Below, in pieces: positions 47,093 through 55,050 of a stretch of DNA of 64,000 nucleotides. The stretch spans positions 1,044,053-1,108,052 of the forward strand of contig NZ_CP019323.1 in NCBI RefSeq assembly GCF_001971585.1. The letters run 5' to 3'. Every line of letters begins with the position of its first letter. Position 1 is the stretch's first letter. The stretch is from Companilactobacillus allii. Its GTDB lineage: Bacteria > Bacillota > Bacilli > Lactobacillales > Lactobacillaceae. The translations under genes were made by a program, and so were the position numbers. The notes under the pieces are model-generated. The model did no database searches, had not been told where the DNA came from, and was given only the letters and a program-made list of their open reading frames with translations.

Positions 47093-47839
47093 ATGTCAAA
47101 GAAAATACTTGCTCATAGAGGGATACCTACCATAGCACCTGAGAATACTATGGCTGGGTTTAATGCAGTCATTGATTATGGAATTGATTGGATCGAGACT
47201 GATCTGAGCATTACAAAAGATGAATCAGTCTTCGTGATACATGATGATAAGTTGGATAGAACGACTAATGAGAATGGATCAATTGAGACACTTGATGCAT
47301 CACTAGTCAAAAAGGCAGATGCTGGATCTTGGTTCGCAGAGAAATTCCGTGGTGAAAGGATTCCGACACTGGACCAATTGATCGACTTTTTGAATATCCA
47401 TAAGTTGAACGCTAATGTTGAATTGAAAGGTGTCGTGGGGGATGACGCCAATCATTTGGCTGATAGTTTGGTTTCTCAGTTTGCCAGTGCTGTTGATCGA
47501 TTGGATCCAGATGTGCAATTGATCATTTCTAGTTTCAATCCGATAATGTTACAAAAGATGCACGAGTTACGTCCAAGTCTTGATTATGCTATGCTCTTTG
47601 ATTGCTATGGCATGGGTGAAGATTGGAATCTTTACATGCAAGCTAGTCACGCTAAGTACATCCACCCAGATAGTCGTGGATTGACTGAAGCAAAGGTCAA
47701 GAAGATGAAGGAATATGGCTATCAAGTTAACGTCTGGACTGTTGATGATGTTAATAGAGCACAAGAATTATTCTCTTGGGGTGTAGATGGTATATTCACC
47801 AATATTGCTGACCGCATGAAATTTCTTGTAAAAAACTAA
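47093..47839 (+). CDS. Glycerophosphodiester phosphodiesterase
   Basis: 248-residue GDPD-fold enzyme that releases glycerol-3-phosphate from glycerophosphodiesters. LAHRGIPTIAPENTMAGF, WIETDLSITKDESVFVIHDD and NVELKG give the metal and catalytic residues; VNVWTVDD and GVDGIFTN close the barrel. No signal peptide, so cytoplasmic. GGAGG precedes the ATG, and TATAAT (47068-47073) lies about 20 bases upstream. It is a single-gene unit. Confidence 0.93.
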   Translation: MSKKILAHRGIPTIAPENTMAGFNAVIDYGIDWIETDLSITKDESVFVIHDDKLDRTTNENGSIETLDASLVKKADAGSWFAEKFRGERIPTLDQLIDFLNIHKLNANVELKGVVGDDANHLADSLVSQFASAVDRLDPDVQLIISSFNPIMLQKMHELRPSLDYAMLFDCYGMGEDWNLYMQASHAKYIHPDSRGLTEAKVKKMKEYGYQVNVWTVDDVNRAQELFSWGVDGIFTNIADRMKFLVKN

Positions 47840-47854
47840 GCCTTACAAATAGCA

Positions 47855-47889
47855 AGTAGCACTCCTTAATAATGGGAGTGCTACTTTTT
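47855..47889 (+). terminator. Rho-independent terminator after the glycerophosphodiesterase
   Basis: AGTAGCACTCC (47855-47865) is perfectly complementary to GGAGTGCTACT (47875-47885), followed by TTTTT. Confidence 0.92.
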
Positions 47890-47959
47890 GGTTATGGACA
47901 AATTTAAAAGAATAATTATGTGAATTAAATAAAATTAGAGAATGGAGAATATAATTTTT

Positions 47960-49879
47960 ATGAGGAGAATATTATTTCTTCTAGTGATTATGCTCATATT
48001 CGTGATCACTGGAGGAATCTCAATTAAGAATGTAACTGCAGATTCCGAAGATGTTAAGCCACTAAATAAGCCTAGTGACCCTCCTCATAGTTTCTTGGGA
48101 GTGTGGACCTCGAGTGGGTATACTCTACAACCTGATGCACAGAATTATACGACGCCTGGTCATAAAGTGGTGTTGAATACCAAGGCAGTTAAGTCGGGAT
48201 GGGGATTCATGGATGCTAATTATCGTTGGTACAAGTCTACTGATGGTGGTGTTAATTGGTCTGAAGTGTCTGACTATGATGCAGGGATGACTAAGAATCT
48301 TCACATTACACCCAAAGAAGTGGGGACTACTTATTATCAACAAAAGGCTGTGTGGACTGGTAGTTGGTTCAATTCGACCCAAGTTGCTTGGTCACAAGTG
48401 GCAGCGGTTCATGTAGTCCCACAAGATATCTATGCAAAAAAGATCCAATTGTCCCATGATGATGATTATTTGTATAATACCAAAAATGAAATTGCTCCCA
48501 ACTCTACTCTGGTAAGAGAACAAGTTGATCCTGATAATTACACAGAGGACCTAGTATGGAGTGTTGATAATTCTGAATTAGCCAGTATAGATACAGAAAC
48601 TGGTGAATTATTCGCCAATTTACTTGGTAAGAGTGGCGTGGTTACGGTTAGTGCCACAATTGACAATCCTGATGGAACAACTATTAGTGCCAGCACCAAA
48701 GTGATTATTGGTGGTGGATTAGCGGACCAAGTTACCGAATCTGGTAAAAGTGCTAGATTCACTCTGTTAGGACGCATTGGTAAACTTGATCTGAATAGTA
48801 AAGAGGAAAGTGAATATACAATCAAGTGGTTCAGACAACCAGTTGGAACATCACAAAGTATAGAAGTCGATGCTAGTAGTAATAAGGCCTCATTCATCGA
48901 TGTGACTGATCCGAAGATGAAGAATAGTGGCGATTTGTATTGGGCAGTTATTAACGTTAGAGAAAATGGGAAGGATCATTCTTATACTACTAATAAAGCC
49001 AAGTTGACTGTTGAACCGACCGATAAACCTAATATTGAGTTGAATAATGAAGTCAAAAATGAAAGTTTTGATGTTGATAATATTGATACGGTGCTTAACC
49101 AGGTTTCCCATAATGATAAAGTCGTCTATGAAAATGATATTATAAACAAAAGTGACGGTGGTTCACTTGTTAATGGCGAATTTGTACTACCGATACGTCC
49201 TGGAACAGGGATTGATTCTGTAATAATTGATGGAGTAAAACTAGATCCCAAAGATTACCGCTATGTCGCTGAATATGACGATAAATCTTCTGCGTTGATA
49301 ATAGACAATATCAATTGCCTACCAGAACAAACGCGCCATATTAAGATAAGTACCACAGTTGGTAGTATCACTCAAAATGAAACACTGATCACTCAGCCTC
49401 AGATAGTCTCAAATGAAGAAGACCATTCGTATAGTAAAGTTGGGAATATTCTGACGCTGAATTATGTGACTAACATCTTGAATAAAAGTATCCGAGATAT
49501 CAGTTATGGTTCCATCAATGCATATTCAAAGGAAAAGATAATCTCAAGAACCCTAGATACCAATATGCCTAATAACGTTGTTGAAATAAAAGATCAACGT
49601 AGAGTCAAAAGCCCCTTAAAAGTTTTTGTGTCACAAATATCAAATTTCACCAATGAAAAAGGGATCCTGTTACCAGGATCCCTACGATTGTATGACAATG
49701 ACAAGTATGTGGATATTATAGAAAATAAATCATTGGTAGAAGCATCCAGACAAAATGAACCAGTGAAGTCCATTGGTTGGAGTGAAAAAAATGGCTTATT
49801 ACTTTATATGCATGGAAGTCCGGTGTTAGAGGGTAAGTATAGTGCTACTTTGAATTGGACATTTGAGGATAGTGTTTAA
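47960..49879 (+). CDS. Secreted Ig-like protein with WxL-like C-terminus, paralogue 1
   Basis: About 639 residues. An N-terminal signal peptide (basic MRR, then a hydrophobic run, cleavage near NVTADS). Then Ig/Big-like domains: YRWYKSTDGGVNWSEV, a Big_2-like stretch LVWSVDNSELASIDTETGEL, an Ig-like YTIKWFRQPVG, and a C-terminus EGKYSATLNWTFEDSV that resembles the end of WxL wall-binding domains (W-x-F in place of W-x-L). No LPXTG motif. ATG 47960 follows GGAGA; ATG 47942 is possible. The whole protein parallels the next gene, so this is a tandem duplication. Function unknown; a surface adhesin-like role is inferred. Confidence 0.65.
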   Translation: MRRILFLLVIMLIFVITGGISIKNVTADSEDVKPLNKPSDPPHSFLGVWTSSGYTLQPDAQNYTTPGHKVVLNTKAVKSGWGFMDANYRWYKSTDGGVNWSEVSDYDAGMTKNLHITPKEVGTTYYQQKAVWTGSWFNSTQVAWSQVAAVHVVPQDIYAKKIQLSHDDDYLYNTKNEIAPNSTLVREQVDPDNYTEDLVWSVDNSELASIDTETGELFANLLGKSGVVTVSATIDNPDGTTISASTKVIIGGGLADQVTESGKSARFTLLGRIGKLDLNSKEESEYTIKWFRQPVGTSQSIEVDASSNKASFIDVTDPKMKNSGDLYWAVINVRENGKDHSYTTNKAKLTVEPTDKPNIELNNEVKNESFDVDNIDTVLNQVSHNDKVVYENDIINKSDGGSLVNGEFVLPIRPGTGIDSVIIDGVKLDPKDYRYVAEYDDKSSALIIDNINCLPEQTRHIKISTTVGSITQNETLITQPQIVSNEEDHSYSKVGNILTLNYVTNILNKSIRDISYGSINAYSKEKIISRTLDTNMPNNVVEIKDQRRVKSPLKVFVSQISNFTNEKGILLPGSLRLYDNDKYVDIIENKSLVEASRQNEPVKSIGWSEKNGLLLYMHGSPVLEGKYSATLNWTFEDSV

Positions 49880-49882
49880 AGC

Positions 49883-50001
49883 AGAGCGCAACTAAACACG
49901 GGAATTTCCGAGCATTAGCACAAAAAGGGGGAAGTATTCACAAAGTGAATGCTTCCCCCTTTTAGCGCTAAGCGGAAGAAATTGTGTTTAGTTGCGCGTT
50001 T
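49883..50001 (+). repeat. Palindromic element, copy B
   Basis: 119 bp. AGAGCG, outer arm CAACTAAA/TTTAGTTG, GGAATTTCCGAGCATTAG, inner arm AAAGGGGGAAGTATTCAC with GTGAATGCTTCCCCCTTT around AAA, then CTAAGCGGAAGAAATTGTG, CGCGTTT. It starts 3 bases after the stop of the first paralogue. The inner hairpin ends in T's and could terminate transcription. Confidence 0.9.
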
Positions 50002-50060
50002 AGACTGCAAGTTTGAGAAGAAAAAAAGAGAAGAGCACCCTCATTTTTAAGGGAAAAGGA

Positions 50061-50100
50061 TTAAGTAAAAGAAATTGTGTTTAGTTGCGCGTTTAGACTG
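50061..50100 (+). repeat. Half copy of palindromic element B
   Basis: The 30 bases from GAAATTGTG through TTTAGTTG to CGCGTTTAGACTG repeat the right end of copy B exactly, including its private arm, 60 bases downstream. This shows a recent local duplication of one half. The rest of this 358-base gap holds only AT-rich sequence with a TATAAT (50168-50173) ahead of the next gene. Confidence 0.8.
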
Positions 50101-50237
50101 TACAATCTGACCATTACAAAGAAAAAAATATTATATAAAATGAATTATTTGTATATGAACTACATGATATAATCAAAATGCATATTTCATGTGATTCAAT
50201 AAAAACCCCCATAAAAAGATTTTGGAGGCCACAATTT

Positions 50238-52178
50238 ATGAGAAGGAAAAAGGGAATTGTCTTTGTTACATTATTATTTACTCTACTAACAGTCGTATTT
50301 TTTGTGAACGAAACTAGAAGTGTAAGTGCTGACGATACTGAGATTGGTTATTATAAGAAACCAACAGGGGATGTCAGGAAGTTTCTTGGTATATGGTTAA
50401 CATCTGGATACAACTTACAGCCTAGTACAGATAATTACGTGCAAGTAAATAATACTGTGACTCTTCACACGGATTCGGGTAGATCAGTTTGGGATCGGGC
50501 AATCAGTTTGAATGGATTCTCACATTACAAATGGTATCAATCTACTGATGGTCAGAAATGGTCCAAAGTACCGGACAAAGAAAATGGTGATCGTAAGCAT
50601 ATGCCAGTAACGCCAACTACCACAGGTACCGTTTACTACCAACAAAGAGTGGCTTGGTATTATCTTTTTGAGGTACTTACTAGTCCAGTGGTCTATTCTC
50701 AAGTCGCTGCAGTCCATTCATTGCCTGATCCAGTTAATGCTACGGATGTGGAAGTAACCACTGATGATGATTATTTGTATAATTCTGACAATGACGTTAC
50801 AGATACAACAACGTACGCACATGCTGATATAACTCCTGCAAATTTCACCGGAACCTTGTCGTGGAGTATTGATGATACTAATTTGGCTACTATAGATGAA
50901 GATACAGGATTGATAACTGCTAATACATTACGAAAATCAGGAACTGTCACAGTTACAGCTACTTTGACCAATCCTGACGGGACAATAACAACAGGTGATA
51001 CCAAAGTGCAGATCGGTGGGGGCTTGGATGATCAGACTGTTAAAGCAGGTAAGACTGCAACGTTTAGCCTTAGGGGTAACATTGGTGAATTGGACGAAGA
51101 TGACACCAGTTATAGTGTTAAATGGTATAAGGAAGATCCAATCACACATTATAGAACGCAATTAGATGTTGACAGCAAGGCACTTTCGATCACGACGCCA
51201 GAGACAACGCTTGATGATGACGGAACTTTATACTTAGCGATAATTCAAGTGAAAATGGGAACTACGTCAATGTCTTATACGACTAACGATGCCTTCTTGT
51301 ACGTTACACCAGAAGGTGGTCCTGATATAAATATTGATGACACGTTGGAGAATGAAACGTTCAATGATAATACCAATACAGATACTATGCTGTACGGTGT
51401 GATCAATGGCGATAAAGTTACGTATCATAATACGATAACCAACGATAGTCAGACTGGTACTTTATCTGATGGTAAGTATGTTTTGCCACTACACTCGGAT
51501 ACTGAGGTTACAAAGGTGACTTTAGATGGAACTGAATTAAGTTCTGATGAGTATGAAGTAACAGAGAATGATACAACAAAAGAAATCAACTTGATCATTA
51601 GTGACTTGAATTTTAAAAATAATCAAAGTCATTCTATAGATGTGGAGACTGTGGTTGGTGGTATTACTAAGAAAGAGACAACGCAGACTATTCCATATAT
51701 TACTGGTAAAGATGATGATGGCGATAGTTACCAAAAGATCGGTAAAGTAGAGTCTATTAGTTATTCGACAGATATGATTGAACAATCAATAAATGATATC
51801 GATTACGGTGAAGTTGTTTCATACGGACAAGAGGCTTTAGTTTATCGAAGTGACGACTTGAATTGGCCGAATAATTTGATTGAGATCGATGATATGCGTA
51901 GATATAAAAATCCCGTGACCGTTTCTGTTTCACAAGGTGCTGATTTGGAGAATGAAAAAGGACAGACTCTATCCGGAAATCTACGTTATTATGATGATGA
52001 CGGTAAATATACTGACTTACTTTCAAGTTCTGCAGTGGTGAAGTCTACAGCAGAAAATGAACAATTAGAATCAATAGGTTGGTATAAGAACAACGGCTTA
52101 GTATTGTACCTCAACGGTGCAAGCAGTGCCGGGGTCTACACAACTCAATTGAATTGGGAGATTTCAGATACTATATAG
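50238..52178 (+). CDS. Secreted Ig-like protein with WxL-like C-terminus, paralogue 2
   Basis: 646 residues from ATG 50238, which has GGAGG 10 bases upstream; the longer frame from 50178 lacks one. Signal peptide (RRKK, hydrophobic run, cleavage near RSVSADD). The domain order equals that of the previous gene: KFLGIWLTSGYNLQPS, YKWYQSTDGQKWSKV, LSWSIDDTNLATIDEDTGL, SVKWYKEDP, and C-terminal GVYTTQLNWEISDTI. It is more acidic (many D/T) than its neighbour. The pair diverged widely while keeping length and architecture, suggesting selection for surface variation. Confidence 0.67.
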   Translation: MRRKKGIVFVTLLFTLLTVVFFVNETRSVSADDTEIGYYKKPTGDVRKFLGIWLTSGYNLQPSTDNYVQVNNTVTLHTDSGRSVWDRAISLNGFSHYKWYQSTDGQKWSKVPDKENGDRKHMPVTPTTTGTVYYQQRVAWYYLFEVLTSPVVYSQVAAVHSLPDPVNATDVEVTTDDDYLYNSDNDVTDTTTYAHADITPANFTGTLSWSIDDTNLATIDEDTGLITANTLRKSGTVTVTATLTNPDGTITTGDTKVQIGGGLDDQTVKAGKTATFSLRGNIGELDEDDTSYSVKWYKEDPITHYRTQLDVDSKALSITTPETTLDDDGTLYLAIIQVKMGTTSMSYTTNDAFLYVTPEGGPDINIDDTLENETFNDNTNTDTMLYGVINGDKVTYHNTITNDSQTGTLSDGKYVLPLHSDTEVTKVTLDGTELSSDEYEVTENDTTKEINLIISDLNFKNNQSHSIDVETVVGGITKKETTQTIPYITGKDDDGDSYQKIGKVESISYSTDMIEQSINDIDYGEVVSYGQEALVYRSDDLNWPNNLIEIDDMRRYKNPVTVSVSQGADLENEKGQTLSGNLRYYDDDGKYTDLLSSSAVVKSTAENEQLESIGWYKNNGLVLYLNGASSAGVYTTQLNWEISDTI

Positions 52179-52195
52179 ATATTGTATACACTAAA

Positions 52196-52235
52196 ATAAC
52201 CGATATTTACTTGCGTAAATACCGGCTATTTTTAC
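52196..52235 (+). terminator. Rho-independent terminator after the second Ig-like gene
   Basis: AATA-CCG-TATTTAC pairs with GTAAATA-CGG-TATT around TTGC with two mismatches, followed by TTTTT. A second hairpin, CACAAGC/GCTTGTG at about 52236-52253, followed by TTTTTTT near 52268, may back it up. Confidence 0.75.
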
Positions 52236-52440
52236 ACAAGCTATTGCTTGTGAATTGTGTTTTTTTAATCAACTTGTATCTTGGGAGGGTTTATATAATG
52301 ATTGTACTGGCAATCAAATGACTATGTGCAAAAGTTCATCTATCCAATCTATCCGCCAGCTCTACGGTCGATTGAATAGAATGAACCATTATTGTTGGTA
52401 TCGATTCTATTCATCCCCGTACGTATATATTTAGAATTTT

Positions 52441-52613
52441 AAAAACAAGGGAGAACCTTGTTCTATCTATCCCATTCATTGTAGTGCTACATCAGCCGCA
52501 ACATCAGTTTTTTTAAACTGGAGAAGTTTTGGTTAATGCAAACTCAATCTTTGATTGGTAAAGAAATGAGTTTTAAGAAAGTCAAATCTGTTTAAACATA
52601 TCTGACTTTCTTA
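52441..52613 (-). ncRNA. Possible minus-strand small RNA with a palindromic 5' end
   Basis: On the minus strand, TTGCTT (52647-52642) and TATAAT (52625-52620) with a 16-base spacer form a promoter. The RNA would begin within a 44-bp near-perfect palindrome (52572-52615, centre TGTTTAAACA) and end at the hairpin AACAAGG/CCTTGTT (52444-52462) followed by five T's on that strand. No good protein frame is present. The plus strand of the gap (52269-52440) has a GGGAGGG site before a 7-codon frame at 52298 that overlaps a 35-codon frame, and a hairpin TGAATAGAAT/ATTCTATTCA (52373-52413). I cannot name it; a convergent antisense pair is possible. Confidence 0.4.
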
Positions 52614-52654
52614 AATTCAATTATAACAGGATTAGGTGGAAAAGCAAAAAATTA

Positions 52655-52772
52655 AGAGCGTAATATCACACGGGAATTTTCGAGCATTAACTCAATATAG
52701 ACCGGCATTTACGAAAGTAAATACCGGTCTATATTAAGTTAAGTGGAAAAAATTGTGTGATATTACGCGTTT
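52655..52772 (+). repeat. Palindromic element, copy C
   Basis: 118 bp. Outer arm TAATATCA/TGATATTA; inner arm AATATAGACCGG with CCGGTCTATATT; here the apex is ATTTAC-GAAA-GTAAAT instead of ATTCAC-AAA-GTGAAT, again with both sides changed together. It is followed by GCGAAGCAAAC, the same tail as copy F. It lies 33 bases beyond the broken toxin gene. Confidence 0.88.
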
Positions 52773-52805
52773 GCGAAGCAAACAAAGCAAGGAATCATAA
52801 TGTTT

Positions 52806-52919
52806 TTAAAAATCCTGAAACCTATAAAAATATCTAACGTTTCTATTGTACTTCAGGGTCTTGATTCCTTTTTTGAACTGCTTTTTAAAGGCTTTAGTAT
52901 ATTTAATTGATTTTGGCAT
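52806..52919 (-). pseudogene. Truncated YafQ/RelE-type toxin
   Basis: Directly after the antitoxin stop, an ATG (52919-52917) opens a 37-codon frame starting MPKSIKYTKAFKKQFKKGIK, which matches the N-terminus of YafQ-type mRNA interferases (about 90 residues when intact). The sequence then leaves the family and stops at 52806-52808. The catalytic C-terminal half is missing, so no active toxin is expected. Palindromic element C begins 33 bases further on, suggesting that a rearrangement at the element removed the rest. Confidence 0.65.
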
Positions 52920-53204
52920 TTATTTTGAGGGCCTCAATGTGTCATCAGAGCTAAGTAATTGATCTAATTCTTTAAGATTATGTGCTTCAGGTAGTTTTTC
53001 TTTTCCAGATAAATCATCAACAACTTCTTGGATTGAGTCTTTTAACTGCCGATTAGGGATTGAATAATATTTAGGCAAGCCTTCGTTTGCAACTGTTGTT
53101 AGTGTCATGCGCATAAAATCAGAAATGGTTAGTCCGTGATTAGCCAATACGTCTTTGGCTTTATTTTTAATGGTTCCGTCAATTCTAGCTTCAATTCTTG
53201 CCAT
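52920..53204 (-). CDS. RelB/DinJ-family antitoxin
   Basis: 94 residues from the ATG at 53204, which follows GAGGTG; a second ATG two codons earlier is possible. MARIEARIDGTIKNKAKDVL is the ribbon-helix-helix DNA-binding N-terminus of RelB/DinJ, followed by LTISDFMRMTLTTVANEGLP; the C-terminal half would bind the toxin. Its partner directly downstream is truncated, so the antitoxin is probably an orphan that still represses its own promoter. Confidence 0.85.
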   Translation of the reverse strand: MARIEARIDGTIKNKAKDVLANHGLTISDFMRMTLTTVANEGLPKYYSIPNRQLKDSIQEVVDDLSGKEKLPEAHNLKELDQLLSSDDTLRPSK

Positions 53205-53223
53205 TCTCATCACCTCAAAGATA

Positions 53224-53245
53224 TTGTACGCTGTTTGACGTACAA
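53224..53245 (-). promoter_or_regulatory. operator-like inverted repeat at the antitoxin promoter
   Basis: TTGTACG (53224-53230) and CGTACAA (53239-53245) form a perfect 7-base inverted repeat between a minus-strand TATAAT (53256-53251) and the antitoxin ribosome site; a further GTACAA half-site follows. This is the expected place for autoregulation by RelB. Confidence 0.55.
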
Positions 53246-53358
53246 GTACAATTATACTTAACTTGGTTAAATTCTTTAGCATTGCTGATATTGTTAGCAA
53301 TTTATAGTCATAAAAAGTAGGTGTGACAGAACCTTTTTTCTACTCAAATTTGCAGTGA

Positions 53359-53432
53359 AAACGCGTGCCAAAACACAATTTTCTCCGTCTAATAAAAAGA
53401 AATCGAAAACTGAATGTGTTATGTCACGCTCT
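53359..53432 (-). repeat. Palindromic element, decayed copy D
   Basis: AAACGCG, arm TGCCAAAA, CACAATTTTCTCCG, then a degenerate middle without the inner hairpin, and a right end TTATGTCACGCTCT. Only about 74 bp. The arms no longer match well, so this copy is decaying; it shows what loss of constraint looks like next to the intact copies. Confidence 0.65.
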
Positions 53433-53435
53433 GTA

Positions 53436-53466
53436 TAAAAAAGAAGCACATCAAAAGATGTACTTC
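53436..53466 (-). terminator. Rho-independent terminator of the zinc-ribbon gene
   Basis: On the minus strand GAAGTACATC and GATGTGCTTC (53466-53443) pair with one mismatch around TTTT, followed by six T's. The 90 bases between it and the gene show nothing else. Confidence 0.8.
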
Positions 53467-53558
53467 CAGTTGAAATATGGTCCACCAATACGATTTGACA
53501 TAGACCCAAAGTTCCCTTAACCAATCACGTCAAGAAAATCCCATAGCATATAAAAATC

Positions 53559-54902
53559 CTAAAGTCTTTCACGGGGATGCAATGCATATGCCATCACCAA
53601 TGAAACGATTGAAGTAACTAGTAAAATGTAGAAACTAATACCAAACTGTGTACCATTAACAGCTGTTTGACCAGTTATTAGAGCTGAATTAACTGCACCG
53701 GAATAAAAGATTGCAAAGACGACAGCGTAAATAATTGTTGGTAGGACAGTAAACAATCTAACCAGTTTTACACTACCACGATTCCTGAAACATGCAGCAA
53801 TCATGGCGATGATAGGTGATAGGAAACAAATCAGTCTGATTGCAGAAGATAAGTTGACTATTATTGTGCTGTATTGATAACCAAAGTTGGCAGTGTAACT
53901 AGCAGCAGAAGCAATCGTACTAGATAGTGATACGCCGTTAATAAAGGGACCACCAATCGATGCAACGAATCCGATTACAGAAGAACCAATAATGACTTTT
54001 TGGCGCATATTCTTACCACGTCTATTATCATGAGTCTTGTGTTTTTTAGGTTCTTTATATTGTTGTTCTTGGTGATCGTTATTTTCGTTATATTCATCAG
54101 AACCTGATTGTGGGTGGTTATCTCGCTTGAATTTCTTATTAGCGGATACTTCACCACCATGACTGACTTGAGAAGCTAGGAACCATAGTAATACAGCCAA
54201 GGCCAGTGCAATGAATCCATAATTTCGTTTTACTACAAGAAGTATTGCGACGATGATTACTGCAAAGATACATAGGTAAATATTGTTCTTAGCAAACTTA
54301 CCCATGTTGTGAATCAATCCGTCACTAGTGTCAGATTCTTCTTGTTGCTTCTTCTTTTGTTGTAACTTTTTCATTTCACTTTTCGTTGGTTTGAAAGGAT
54401 CTTCACTAGTTTTGAAGCGTTCTTTAAACTTCTTACCCAAGTCTTGGGTTTCATTTAGTGAAGGGTCATGTTGCTCTTGTGCTGACTTGGCATATTGATA
54501 AGGCTTCTTAGAAGCTTGTCTGAAAGCGTCTTTATCATAGGCGACAGTTCTGTCATCCAAAGTATCGTCTGGAACTTTTTTGGTACTTTCAAAAGTTCTA
54601 ACAGTATTTTGTTTGGTGTTTTCAACCTCTGAGGCTTGTCTAAGTGAATTGTATTCTTTCTTTTGAGCAGGAGCTTGTTGATAATTATTGATTTCTTTTT
54701 CTGGAACAGACTTTGATTCAGGTTCTGAATCGTTAAGTTCTGCCTCAATATCAGCTAGTGACTTAATAGTATCGTCATCTTTTTTAGCTTGATTTTGATC
54801 TGATTCGTTACGTTTATTTTTAATTGAAGTTAAATCATAACCACAGTGGTCGCAGAATTTTTGTGATGGATCGACTCTTTGACCGCAATTTGGACAAAAC
54901 AT
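53559..54902 (-). CDS. Zinc-ribbon membrane protein of unknown function
   Basis: 447 residues. MFCPNCGQRVDPSQKFCDHC is a four-cysteine zinc ribbon. Then comes a long charged, disordered region (about 25-205, rich in K, E, Q, D, N), two helices (about 207-245), a second hydrophilic part and four C-terminal membrane helices (about 303-440). Proteins of this build are common in lactobacilli and uncharacterised. A small inverted repeat GAAAGTT/AACTTTC lies upstream at 54975-54993. No function can be assigned. Confidence 0.75.
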   Translation of the reverse strand: MFCPNCGQRVDPSQKFCDHCGYDLTSIKNKRNESDQNQAKKDDDTIKSLADIEAELNDSEPESKSVPEKEINNYQQAPAQKKEYNSLRQASEVENTKQNTVRTFESTKKVPDDTLDDRTVAYDKDAFRQASKKPYQYAKSAQEQHDPSLNETQDLGKKFKERFKTSEDPFKPTKSEMKKLQQKKKQQEESDTSDGLIHNMGKFAKNNIYLCIFAVIIVAILLVVKRNYGFIALALAVLLWFLASQVSHGGEVSANKKFKRDNHPQSGSDEYNENNDHQEQQYKEPKKHKTHDNRRGKNMRQKVIIGSSVIGFVASIGGPFINGVSLSSTIASAASYTANFGYQYSTIIVNLSSAIRLICFLSPIIAMIAACFRNRGSVKLVRLFTVLPTIIYAVVFAIFYSGAVNSALITGQTAVNGTQFGISFYILLVTSIVSLVMAYALHPRERL

Positions 54903-55014
54903 ACTCGCATTCCTCCATTATATTGACAGACTTAAGTATACAAGATAAATATCTTTGTATAAAGATGTTGACATGAAAGTTCACGAAACTTTCACATATC
55001 GAATCTTAATTATA

Positions 55015-55044
55015 CAAAAAAAAACTCAGCAAAAGCTGAGTTTT
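55015..55044 (-). terminator. Rho-independent terminator of the tyrosine phosphatase gene
   Basis: AAAACTCAGC-TTTT-GCTGAGTTTT on the minus strand with a run of about nine T's; perfect stem. Confidence 0.9.
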
Positions 55045-55050
55045 CCCATT

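Noticed and set aside
48125-49111. Antisense frames within the Ig-like genes
   Set aside because: They mirror the codon pattern of the coding strand, which has a signal peptide and domain structure.
53294-53524. 76-codon minus-strand frame
   Set aside because: It runs through a terminator and decayed palindromic copy D; no ribosome site or family likeness.
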